Shown here: positions 8,453 through 15,252 of the stretch, in pieces
How the letters are laid out: the number at the start of each line of letters is the position of its first letter
Position numbering within the stretch: position 1 is the first letter of the stretch
Assembly (NCBI GenBank): GCA_017412645.1
Contig: JAFPWX010000001.1
Span: 1 to 64,000 of the forward strand
Length of the DNA: 64,000 bases
Source of the DNA: Bacteroidales bacterium
GTDB taxonomy: Bacteria > Bacteroidota > Bacteroidia > Bacteroidales > UBA932
Direction of reading: 5' to 3'
The notes under the pieces: model-generated
Database searches by the model: none
Seen by the model: the letters and a program-made list of their open reading frames with translations, nothing else
Told to the model about the DNA's origin: nothing
Program-made: the position numbers and the translations under genes

Positions 8453-8995
8453 ATGAAAAATGTACTTAAAGTTCTTCTGGCGGCTGTCGCCTGGCTTGTA
8501 ATCTTCGTTTTAGGTTCTACTACCGGTCTTATTCATCCCGCATGTTATGCTTATGTGGGGGCACTGCTTCCTCTTCTGTTCGCTTTCGTATACCTATTTG
8601 TATGTAGGATTATTCCTGGATTCGGAGCAGCGGCGGTGCTGAACGGCTTCGTGCTGGTGGCGCTTCTGCTGGCTGGTGAAGCGGACACTGCATGCATTGT
8701 CGGCTTCGTGGCTCTGGCCGCTCTGGCGGAACTTATCCGGGCGCTGTGCAAGGATGCGAAGAAAGGAATCCGCTGGAGCTTTGTGCCGCTGGCATATTCG
8801 TTTTTCGCTTATACCGCCCACTGGTGGTTCGACACCGAAGCATCCCTTGCCGCCGCTGTGGCTGAAATGCCCGCTGGCTACGACCAACTCATGAAGCCGG
8901 TTATCGAGAACATTCCTGCCCTTGTCGTGGCTCTGATTCTCACCTTCCCGATTGCCATACTGTCGATGCGCCTTGCGGAAAAGGTGGTGAAGTGA
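8453..8995 (+). CDS. Integral membrane protein, MptD/Trep_Strep-like putative ECF transporter S component
   Basis: A 180-residue, highly hydrophobic protein with about five or six membrane segments. The STTGLIHPACYAY and FVCRIIPGFGAAAVLNG patterns resemble the MptD family (putative substrate-binding components of energy-coupling factor transporters). The ATG at 8453 is chosen because the upstream ATG at 8429 lies within the promoter. No ECF ATPase or T component is adjacent; such S components often share a distant energising module. The substrate cannot be inferred. The family call is moderate. Confidence 0.52.
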   Translation: MKNVLKVLLAAVAWLVIFVLGSTTGLIHPACYAYVGALLPLLFAFVYLFVCRIIPGFGAAAVLNGFVLVALLLAGEADTACIVGFVALAALAELIRALCKDAKKGIRWSFVPLAYSFFAYTAHWWFDTEASLAAAVAEMPAGYDQLMKPVIENIPALVVALILTFPIAILSMRLAEKVVK

Positions 8996-8996
8996 T

Positions 8997-9503
8997 TTAG
9001 AATCCCAACCCCAGGTGCAGGCCGATTGAGTCGCCCATAGTGGGGCCGAGGAAAAGGTGGAGGTTGCGATAGAAGCGAATCCGGATGCCTGGCTGCCAGG
9101 AGAAGGCGAATTCGATGTCTCCAGGATTCGGATGCTTGTCCTCCGGGTGGTAATAGCCGTCGACCTTGTTGATAAACCGAGCCCCGGCATTCAGGTCGTT
9201 GTAGATGGCTACTATGTCTTTTGGGCCCAGATGAATGTAGTATCGCATGTACGCGCAGGCAGTGGTGCTGTGAATGTGTGCGGGGACAGCGTCGATATAG
9301 GCGTAGCCCTTCCATGCCATCAGGCCTAACGTTAGGTCGTCGTTCAACCTTACGCCTCCGGTAATCGCGTAGCCATACGGGATGCCGCCATTCATGCGTA
9401 AGGTGAACTCCGGCCTCAAGGCCTTGCGCGTTTCCGTCTCCTGGCCAAATGCCGGGAGAGCCAGAAGGAGCGCGAGCGCCGCTATCGCCAGATGTCGTTT
9501 CAT
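8997..9503 (-). CDS. Secreted outer-membrane barrel-like hypothetical protein
   Basis: A 168-residue protein with a signal peptide (MKRHLAIAALALLLALPAFG-Q). The mature part alternates polar and aromatic residues in short strands (EFTLRMNGGIPYGY, HLFLGPTMGDSIGLHLGLGF) and ends in Phe, consistent with a small eight-stranded outer-membrane barrel. Its 3' end meets that of the membrane protein gene on the other strand with one base between. The family is not recognised. Confidence 0.5.
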   Translation of the reverse strand: MKRHLAIAALALLLALPAFGQETETRKALRPEFTLRMNGGIPYGYAITGGVRLNDDLTLGLMAWKGYAYIDAVPAHIHSTTACAYMRYYIHLGPKDIVAIYNDLNAGARFINKVDGYYHPEDKHPNPGDIEFAFSWQPGIRIRFYRNLHLFLGPTMGDSIGLHLGLGF

Positions 9504-9524
9504 GCCGTGAGTATTTGTTTACTG

Positions 9525-10439
9525 TTATTCCCCGATAACGGAGAAGTCGTCGATCTTCATGATGAACTGATCGCTGCAGTCGAAGTGGCGGAATGCTATA
9601 TAGACGACGCTTCCGTTGAACTGAGCCGGAATACGAATAATGTGCTTCCGATACTGAGAGTCCTCCCCGATTGTAGTGAGCGTTTCCTCAAGTATCAACG
9701 TGTAGTTTTCTGCATTCGCCGATGTGTCGGTGGCTATGTAAACTGCGTATTTGTCATGCGACCAGGTGAGGTCCTGCGGGGCGACCCAGAAGCTCAGGTT
9801 GTTGTAATTGGACAAAAGCTTGATGGGGGGCGTAAACATCCAGTTATCAGGGGAGAGCGCCGTTTGGGAGATATTGTTATATGAAGCGCTGTACATTGAT
9901 CCCAATCCGGAATGGGCCTCCAATTTTCCGAATCCTGGTTCATAAGCCTCCTCGGAATACGTGTTGTGGAGCCATCCGAATCCGTCGCCGTCTGCATCTA
10001 TGAACGTCCATTCTTCGAGCGTGCCGGCATCTTCAAAATCCTCTTCATACGGGAGCGTTTTTGCGTAGGAGTTCGAGCTCGTAACGATCACGGGACAGGT
10101 CGTCTTTTTCAAACCCGCCGCGGCGGTTATCACGGCCTCGCCGGTGGAGACTGCGGTAACGAGACCGTTGTTGTCGACGGAGGCCACATATTTATTGCTT
10201 GAGGACCATCTGACGGTCTTGTTTGTAGCGTTTTCGGGAGCGACGGTGGCTGTGAGCGTGAAAGTATCGCCTTCCGTGAGCTCTAGGGATTCCTCGCTCA
10301 GGGTTATGGATTTGATGGGTATGTATACTTCTTCTTCGGACTTGTCGTCGTTGCTGTCGGCTGTCGCATCTGGCTTGCATGCGATAAATAAAGGGGCGAT
10401 CAATGAGGCCGCCGCCAGAAGGGAAAGAAGCTTCTTCAT
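9525..10439 (-). CDS. BIG2 plus choice-of-anchor lipoprotein, shorter paralogue of the gene at 6820-8295
   Basis: A 304-residue lipoprotein (signal MKKLLSLLAAASLIAPLFIAC, followed by an acidic DSNDDKSEEE stretch that should send it to the cell surface). One BIG2 domain (SITLSEESLELTEGDTFTLT, ATNKTVRWSSSN) is followed by the same C-terminal domain as its paralogue (EEDFEDAGTLEEWTFIDADG, PDNWMFTPP, AFRHFDC). It lacks the second and third Ig repeats and the basic tail. The start is placed at 10439 because the upstream in-frame ATG would run through the promoter region. The leader is nearly identical to that of the paralogue, so gene and promoter were duplicated together. Confidence 0.77.
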   Translation of the reverse strand: MKKLLSLLAAASLIAPLFIACKPDATADSNDDKSEEEVYIPIKSITLSEESLELTEGDTFTLTATVAPENATNKTVRWSSSNKYVASVDNNGLVTAVSTGEAVITAAAGLKKTTCPVIVTSSNSYAKTLPYEEDFEDAGTLEEWTFIDADGDGFGWLHNTYSEEAYEPGFGKLEAHSGLGSMYSASYNNISQTALSPDNWMFTPPIKLLSNYNNLSFWVAPQDLTWSHDKYAVYIATDTSANAENYTLILEETLTTIGEDSQYRKHIIRIPAQFNGSVVYIAFRHFDCSDQFIMKIDDFSVIGE

Positions 10440-10491
10440 ACGCTTGAGTTTTGCGATTGACGTTACAAGATAAGGATTATTTTCGAAAGGA
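10440..10491 (-). promoter_or_regulatory. Leader of BIG2 lipoprotein gene, copy B of a duplicated 5' region
   Basis: Nearly identical over about 50 bases to 8296-8345, including the minus-strand TATCTTGT. Conservation of a non-coding stretch on both paralogues suggests shared regulation or a recent duplication. Confidence 0.5.
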
Positions 10492-10521
10492 CGAGATCGA
10501 ACAGAAAACGGGTATCTGATT

Positions 10522-10553
10522 TTTGCCTTTTCCCTCAAAAAATGCTATCTTGC
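10522..10553 (+). promoter_or_regulatory. Promoter for DUF362 lipoprotein gene
   Basis: TTTG (10522-10525), 20 bases, TATCTTGC (10546-10553). The start codon follows at 10558, so the 5' leader is very short or absent. Confidence 0.5.
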
Positions 10554-10557
10554 AGCA

Positions 10558-11547
10558 ATGAAAAAGATAGTTATGGCTTTATTGGCAAGTGCGGCCCTTC
10601 TCAGCGGCTGCGGTAAAAAGGACGGCGCAACCGTCTACCTGACAAGGGAAATATCCCCCGAATCGCTGGTGCGGATCTATGAGGCGCTGGGCGTGCCGGC
10701 CACCGGCCGCGTGGCGGTGAAGATGTCGACCGGAGAGGGCAGCAATCCCAACTACCTCAAGCCGGAACTCATCGGCGCGCTGATCGACGGTGTGAACGGC
10801 ACCATCGTGGAGTGCAATACCGCCTACAGCAGCGGTCCCGACGATCTGGATGACGATCGCAACACCTCGGCCAACCATTGGAAAGTGATTGTCCGTCACG
10901 GCTTTACGCCCCGCTTCCCCGTGGATATCATGGACGAGGAAGGCGAGATGCGCATTCCGGTCCGCGACAGTTCCCATCTGAAATATGATATCGTGGGCGA
11001 CCATATGGCCAATTACGATTTTCTGGTCACGCTCAGCCATTTCAAAGGGCATCCGATGGGCGGCTACGGCGGAGCTCTGAAGAACCTTTCCATCGGCTGC
11101 GCGAGCCAGAACGGCAAGGCCTACATCCATTCGTCCGGCAAGATGGAGAAGCTCGACATGGAGCTCCTCTGGACCGACGAGTTCGTGGGCGATCAGGACG
11201 GCTTCCTGGAGAGCATGGCCGCTTCCGCCCAGGCGGTGGTGGACTTCTTCCAGGCCAGGAAGGGCATCATCTACATCAATGTGATGAACAATATGAGCAT
11301 CGACTGCGACTGCGTCGACCATCCGGAGCCGGTGAAGCTGGAAGACTACGGCATCCTTGCCTCGCTCGACCCGGTGGCCCTCGACCAGGCCTGTGTGGAT
11401 ATCATCAACCAGCAGAAGGTAACCGCCACCAATGACCCCACCGACCTTCTGGACCGCATCGACCAGCAGCACGGCACGCACACGATCGACTGGGCCGAGC
11501 ATATCGGCCTCGGCAGCAGGAAGTATAAGATAGTAAGTATCGACTAG
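10558..11547 (+). CDS. DUF362 domain-containing lipoprotein
   Basis: A 329-residue lipoprotein (MKKIVMALLASAALLSGC). The body matches DUF362: VAVKMSTGEGSNPNYLKPEL near residues 51-70, a LVTLSHFKGHPMGGYGGALK block, and ASLDPVALDQACVD near the end. DUF362 proteins often occur with ferredoxin domains; here no Cys-cluster ferredoxin is present, although several Cys (IDCDCVD) remain. The molecular function of the family is not settled. The stop codon interlocks with that of the convergent aldo/keto reductase gene through a shared CTAG. Confidence 0.8.
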   Translation: MKKIVMALLASAALLSGCGKKDGATVYLTREISPESLVRIYEALGVPATGRVAVKMSTGEGSNPNYLKPELIGALIDGVNGTIVECNTAYSSGPDDLDDDRNTSANHWKVIVRHGFTPRFPVDIMDEEGEMRIPVRDSSHLKYDIVGDHMANYDFLVTLSHFKGHPMGGYGGALKNLSIGCASQNGKAYIHSSGKMEKLDMELLWTDEFVGDQDGFLESMAASAQAVVDFFQARKGIIYINVMNNMSIDCDCVDHPEPVKLEDYGILASLDPVALDQACVDIINQQKVTATNDPTDLLDRIDQQHGTHTIDWAEHIGLGSRKYKIVSID

Positions 11548-12371
11548 AGCTTGCTGTAGTCCTTGCCGATTGCCTGCAGCGCGGCCATGTCTTCCGGTGG
11601 GATGACGAAGTCCAGCCGGGCGTTGGAGCGGATGTGGTCGGGGTTCAGGGATTTAGGCAGCGACACGGCTCCGAGCTGGAGGGTGTAGCGGATGCAGAGT
11701 TGCGGTACCGTTACGCCCAGACGGGCGGCCGTTCTGGCCAGGCCTTCGTCTTTCAAGGCGTCTCCGTGGGCGATGGGGCAGTAGGCCTCCGGCACGATCT
11801 GCTGCTGCCGGCAGAATTCCAGCAGGGCGGCCGGCGTCTCCCCGATATGCAGAAGGAACTGGTTCACCATCGGGCGGATACGGCATCCGTCCAGAATGTT
11901 CTGCAGGTCGTCGATGAGGAAGTTCGACACTCCGATTGCGCGCGTTTTCCCGGCTTCGTACGCATCTTCTAGTGCGCGCCAAACCTCTTTGTTTTCAGCG
12001 AAATAGCGCTTCGGGCCACGGAACTCGGCCCAAGGTTGCGGGCAGTGAATGATGATGAGGTCGGCCGGGCCGCAGTCGAGCTTTTTCAGGGACTCGTCGA
12101 TGGATGCGGCTGCCTCTTCGTAGGTCTTGATTTCAGCCGCGACCTTGGTGGTGATGAAAATCTGCTCGCGGGGGACCTTGCTGCTGCGGATGCCTTCTCC
12201 CACGCCGCGCTCGTTTTCGTAGGCCTGGGCCGTGTCGATATGACGGTAGCCGGCTTCGATGGCGGTTTTCACTGCGGCTGAAGCCTCTTCGTCTGGGGTG
12301 AGCCAGGTGCCGTATCCAAGCTTGGGGATAGTTATGCCATTGGCGAGGGTGTAGGTTTCGGTGGTGATCAT
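11544..12371 (-). CDS. Aldo/keto reductase
   Basis: A 275-residue NAD(P)H-dependent carbonyl reductase. The catalytic tetrad is visible: Asp and Tyr in HIDTAQAYENE, Lys in IFITTKVA, His in LIIIHCPQP. GVSNF and the cofactor motif SLPKSLNPDHIRSNA follow in the usual order. The length fits the 2,5-diketo-gluconate-reductase-like branch. ATG at 12371 is preferred over a TTG two codons upstream, because the -7 element TATATTTG sits just upstream and overlaps that TTG. The substrate is unknown. Confidence 0.88.
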   Translation of the reverse strand: MITTETYTLANGITIPKLGYGTWLTPDEEASAAVKTAIEAGYRHIDTAQAYENERGVGEGIRSSKVPREQIFITTKVAAEIKTYEEAAASIDESLKKLDCGPADLIIIHCPQPWAEFRGPKRYFAENKEVWRALEDAYEAGKTRAIGVSNFLIDDLQNILDGCRIRPMVNQFLLHIGETPAALLEFCRQQQIVPEAYCPIAHGDALKDEGLARTAARLGVTVPQLCIRYTLQLGAVSLPKSLNPDHIRSNARLDFVIPPEDMAALQAIGKDYSKL

Positions 12372-12374
12372 GCA

Positions 12375-12421
12375 CAAATATAAGGATTTCTTGTTTCGCT
12401 GCGATTTTTCCAGTAATTTTG
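12375..12421. promoter_or_regulatory. Divergent promoters between aldo/keto reductase and MutT-like genes
   Basis: Minus strand: TATATTTG at 12375-12382, a few bases before the reductase ATG. Plus strand: CTTG (12390-12393), 20 bases, TAATTTTG (12414-12421) for the Nudix gene at 12473. Confidence 0.5.
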
Positions 12422-12472
12422 TGATGTGCGGCGATTGTGCCGACTATGTACGTCGGTTGTGCCGGTGGAGCT

Positions 12473-12946
12473 ATGAAAACAGTCGAAGTTGTTGCAGCAA
12501 TTATTGTCCGGGACGGGCGCGTGTTCGCTACCCAGCGCGGGTACGGCGCCTGGAAGGACTGGTGGGAATTTCCGGGTGGGAAGATTGAGCCGGGGGAGAG
12601 CCCTGAGGCCGCCCTTGTCCGGGAAATCCGCGAGGAACTTTCTGCGGAAATTGTTGTGGACAGGTTCCTGACCACCGTGGAGTGGGATTATCCCGAGTTC
12701 CATCTGAAGATGCACTGCTTCCTGTGTTCGCTGGCCGGTTCTGAAGGCGGTAGCGGGCTGCATCTTAATGAACACGAGGCCGCCCGGTGGCTCTTGGTCG
12801 GCAATCCGGGTGCCGCGGCTTCGGGTGCCGCTGCTTCGGGTGTCGCCAATCCCGGTGCCGCCGAAGCCGCTGACTCCCTGACTTCCGTTCGCTGGCTACC
12901 CGCGGATCTATCCCTTCTACCCCTGATTCAGGAGGCTTTGGAATAG
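12473..12946 (+). CDS. (Deoxy)nucleoside triphosphate pyrophosphohydrolase, MutT/Nudix family
   Basis: A 157-residue protein with the layout of 8-oxo-dGTP diphosphatases: KTVEVVAAIIVRDGRVFATQ, then W(E)FPGGKIEPGE and the Nudix helix REIREEL. It probably hydrolyses oxidised nucleotides such as 8-oxo-dGTP. A low-complexity Ala/Gly/Ser/Pro insert (NPGAAASGAAASGVANPGAA) breaks the C-terminal part before the conserved VRWLP.DL segment. Similar Ala/Pro-rich inserts occur in neighbouring genes that also carry or adjoin the 75-bp palindromic repeat. ATG at 12473 fits the family start; the upstream ATG gives an unlikely extension. Confidence 0.83.
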   Translation: MKTVEVVAAIIVRDGRVFATQRGYGAWKDWWEFPGGKIEPGESPEAALVREIREELSAEIVVDRFLTTVEWDYPEFHLKMHCFLCSLAGSEGGSGLHLNEHEAARWLLVGNPGAAASGAAASGVANPGAAEAADSLTSVRWLPADLSLLPLIQEALE

Positions 12947-12985
12947 GGCCCTTGCGAGCTGGAGCCCCCAGAGCGCATGAGCCCT

Positions 12986-13060
12986 TGCAAAAAAGGCCGA
13001 AAACGTCAGACCCCCCTCCCAAAAACAGAGGGGGGTCTTGCGAAAATGGCCGAAATCGTC
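12986..13060 (+). repeat. 75-bp palindromic element, copy R1 (intergenic)
   Basis: Two 22-base direct repeats of the form TGCAAAA..GGCCGAAA..CGTC (12986-13007 and 13039-13060, 19 of 22 identical) flank a perfect 11-bp hairpin: AGACCCCCCTC (13008-13018) and GAGGGGGGTCT (13028-13038), with an A-rich loop. Copies R2, R3 and R4 have the same plan with other hairpin bases. Confidence 0.75.
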
Positions 13061-13069
13061 AGGGCAACC

Positions 13070-13143
13070 GTCAAAATCGGCCGAAAATGACGGTATCCCC
13101 CCGAAAAATCAGGGGGATACCGACAAAAAGGGCTAAAAATGGC
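13070..13143 (+). repeat. 75-bp palindromic element, copy R2 (intergenic)
   Basis: Flanking repeats GTCAAAATCGGCCGAAAATG (from 13070) and GACAAAAAGGGCTAAAAATG (from 13122) enclose a perfect 11-bp hairpin CGGTATCCCCC (13091-13101) / GGGGGATACCG (13112-13122). Both hairpin arms differ from R1 in a compensated way. The 84-base step from R1 makes a short tandem pair. Confidence 0.75.
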
Positions 13144-13174
13144 GGTTGGGTACCTGGCGTGGGAGACCAGGAGT

Positions 13175-13211
13175 AAAAAATAAGGCCCGGCAGTTTGCAC
13201 TGTCAGGCCTT
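13175..13211 (-). terminator. Terminator after tRNA-Asn
   Basis: On the minus strand a 13-bp stem (arms 13199-13211 and 13182-13194, one wobble and one mismatch) is followed by a run of six T (13175-13180). It lies just 3' of the minus-strand tRNA-Asn. Confidence 0.7.
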
Positions 13212-13219
13212 TCCCCCTG

Positions 13220-13293
13220 CGCCCCTTCTAGGACTTGAACCTAGGACCCCCTGATTAACAGTCAGATGCTCTAACCAACTGAGCTAAAGAGGC
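13220..13293 (-). tRNA. tRNA-Asn (GTT)
   Basis: A 74-nt cloverleaf on the minus strand. Acceptor GCCTCTT pairs with AAGGGGC, followed by discriminator G. The D arm reads AGCTCAGTTGGTTAGAGC. The anticodon stem-loop CTGACTGTTAATCAG has anticodon GTT (plus positions 13257-13259), and the T loop is GTTCAAG. CCA is not encoded. Confidence 0.95.
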
Positions 13294-13307
13294 AGATTTT
13301 GGGACTG

Positions 13308-13338
13308 CAAAGGTAGAGAAAAAATGTAATTATCCAAA
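13308..13338 (-). promoter_or_regulatory. tRNA-Asn promoter
   Basis: On the minus strand TTTG (13335-13338), 19 bases, then TACCTTTG (13308-13315) followed by CAGTCCC, the usual Bacteroidales stable-RNA promoter form. Confidence 0.7.
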
Positions 13339-13402
13339 ATTTTTCTACGTTTTTTCTTATATTTGTCGATTGCGGGCGCGAAAGACCGTACAAAGCCAGA
13401 CC

Positions 13403-14662
13403 ATGGATATAGAGTTGCTGTCCAAGATGATTGCGGAACTGGTTCCGGACCACAACGAAGTGGGGCTTCCGGGACTGGGGACTTTTGTGTCGGAGTTCGT
13501 TCCGGCATCCTTCACGGATCGCGGCTATACCATCACTCCTCCCTACAAGAGGGTCACCTTTGTTCCAGGTGATGCTACGGACAATTCCCTGGTGGAACTC
13601 TACGCCCGCAGCAACGGCATCCTGGAAGATCAGGCCCGCGCCGCACTGAAGTCTTTTCTCGAAGAGACCAAGAAGGTCCTTCTGGACCGCAAAACCGTGG
13701 TGTTCCCCGGTCTGGGGCGCCTGCGTGCTACGCGGCAGAACAATATTTTCTTTATTACGGACGAAGCCCTGGATATCTATCCCGAGGGCTTTGGTCTGGA
13801 GCCGGTCAGCCTCAAGAATCATGAGGAGACCCCGGCCGAGGTCCATCATGTGGTGGAGTCGCTCGCCGGAATCATGGTCGCGCCTGCGGAAGAGTTCGTG
13901 GAGCCGGCAGGCGCTTCGAACGAGCCAGCTGGAGCTGTGAACGACCTGGCCGGAGCTGCGAGCGACCCGGCAGGCGAAGTGGCCGCAGGAGGCGCAGCTG
14001 TGGCGGGCGGAATTGCCGCAGCTACAGGATTCACAGCGGCAGGTACCAGCGCGCCAGTGCCAGAAGCCGCGAACACGGAGTATGAGCCGATAATTCCGGC
14101 TGACGAAAGGCTGGAATTTGCCGACGAACCGGTTGAGAGCGAAGGGTCGGAGCCGGAATGCGAGGAAGGGCGGAATCAAAATGGGGCTAAAATGCTACAC
14201 CCCCCGGGAAAAAACGAGGGGGGTGTGTCAAAAAAGGCCAAAAATGCTGCCGCCAAGGCCGCAAAGGCTCAAGCTAAGGCCGATGCGAAGGCGTCGAAGG
14301 CCCAGGCCAAGGCCGACCGCAAGGCCGACCGCATCGAAGCCCGCCAAGCCAAGGCTCAGGCAAGGGCCGAAGCCAGGGCTGCTAAGGCCGCAGCCCGTGC
14401 CGCTCGCCGCGAAGCCCGCACCGCCGCGAAGACCGCACGCCTCGAAGCCCGCGCTGCCGCGAAGGCCGCACGCCGCGAGGCTCGCGCTGCGCGCCGCGCT
14501 GCGCGCAAGCCGGCGCCGAAGTGGCTCTGGGTCACTCCGCTGGTAATTCTGGCGCTGGCCGCGCTCGCTGCTGCCATCTTCTTCATCCTGGTGTACGCCG
14601 CGCCCGATTTCCTCGACACGCTTCTCTATACCCCGGAGGAACTCCGCATTATAAACTGGTAG
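13403..14662 (+). CDS. Membrane-anchored HU-like (HU_CCDC81-type) DNA-binding protein
   Basis: A 419-residue protein. Residues 1-140 contain two HU_CCDC81-like halves (MDIELLSKMIAELVPDHNEV, GLPGLGTFVSEFVPA, then LLDRKTVVFPGLGRLRATRQ). Residues 150-260 form an Ala/Pro/Glu low-complexity linker. Copy R3 of the 75-bp palindromic element is inserted in frame and encodes KMLHPPGKNEGGVSKKAKN. About 100 residues of Ala/Lys/Arg-rich helix follow, then one membrane segment (WVTPLVILALAALAAAIFFI) and an approximately 20-residue tail. The relatives I know often end in a SPOR domain; none is seen here. The layout suggests chromosome- or wall-associated anchoring at the inner membrane. ATG 13403 gives the family start, after a -7 element TATATTTG at 13358-13365. 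Confidence 0.72.
   Translation: MDIELLSKMIAELVPDHNEVGLPGLGTFVSEFVPASFTDRGYTITPPYKRVTFVPGDATDNSLVELYARSNGILEDQARAALKSFLEETKKVLLDRKTVVFPGLGRLRATRQNNIFFITDEALDIYPEGFGLEPVSLKNHEETPAEVHHVVESLAGIMVAPAEEFVEPAGASNEPAGAVNDLAGAASDPAGEVAAGGAAVAGGIAAATGFTAAGTSAPVPEAANTEYEPIIPADERLEFADEPVESEGSEPECEEGRNQNGAKMLHPPGKNEGGVSKKAKNAAAKAAKAQAKADAKASKAQAKADRKADRIEARQAKAQARAEARAAKAAARAARREARTAAKTARLEARAAAKAARREARAARRAARKPAPKWLWVTPLVILALAALAAAIFFILVYAAPDFLDTLLYTPEELRIINW
14175..14248 (+). repeat. 75-bp palindromic element, copy R3 (in frame in the HU-like gene)
   Basis: Flanking 22-base repeats at 14175-14196 and 14227-14248 (TCAAAA..GG.C.AAAATGCT) enclose a 9-bp hairpin ACACCCCCC (14197-14205) / GGGGGGTGT (14218-14226). 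The reading frame passes through without a stop. Confidence 0.72.
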
Positions 14663-14731
14663 CATTAAACTGGTAGCGGCATGTTCTCTCTGGTTTATCC
14701 GCCAACTCCGTCATCCATAACAGGCCGTCGC

Positions 14732-15244
14732 ATGAGCGGTCGCGACGAGCTCCTTCCCATAGTGGAGCCCAGCGGCCTGGTTACCGGAATCGCACCCAGA
14801 AGTCTTTGCCATGGCGGTGGAATGCTGCTGCATCCGGTGGTGAACCTCCATCTCATCGACCGTCGCGAACGCATACTCCTGCAGAAACGAAGCGCTTCCA
14901 AACACACCTGGCCGCACTGCTGGGACACCGCTGTGGGAGGCCATATCGGCTATGGCGAACAGCCCGACGAAGCCCTGGTGCGTGAGGCTGACGAAGAACT
15001 GGGTCTGCACGACTTCAATCCCATCTTCCTGGGAACCCATGTGTATGAGAATCAGCGGGAACGCGAGCTGGTGGCCCTTTACGCCGCCATCGTCCAGGAA
15101 CTCCCGGAGCACTACGGAAGCGAGGTGGAAGAGCTCCGCTGGTGGACCTACGACGAAATCGCCAAGGCACCCAAATCCGAGTTCACCCCGGCTTTCCTGG
15201 AAGAGTTCGGCCGCATCTCGGGGCAGCTCCTCGCACTCCTTTAA
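14732..15244 (+). CDS. Nudix hydrolase, isopentenyl-diphosphate-isomerase-like branch
   Basis: A 170-residue protein. The Nudix box reads GGHIGYGEQPDEALVREADEE with the full G..E..RE..EE signature. It is preceded by RILLQKRSASKHTWPHCWDT, which resembles the start of the YfcD/IDI-like Nudix group. It lacks the Cys and Glu layout needed for confident assignment as an isomerase. It ends 8 bases before the DUF4922-SpoIID gene, so it is probably the first gene of a three-gene operon with the AmpG-like permease. ATG 14732 is chosen for agreement with the usual family N-terminus; an in-frame ATG exists at 14681. Confidence 0.78.
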   Translation: MSGRDELLPIVEPSGLVTGIAPRSLCHGGGMLLHPVVNLHLIDRRERILLQKRSASKHTWPHCWDTAVGGHIGYGEQPDEALVREADEELGLHDFNPIFLGTHVYENQRERELVALYAAIVQELPEHYGSEVEELRWWTYDEIAKAPKSEFTPAFLEEFGRISGQLLALL

Positions 15245-15252
15245 CACCGAAA

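Noticed and set aside
12952-13176. A 74-codon plus-strand frame between the MutT-like gene and tRNA-Asn
   Set aside because: It is made almost wholly of repeat copies R1 and R2 and has no ribosome site; the similar peptides reflect the repeat, not a separate gene.
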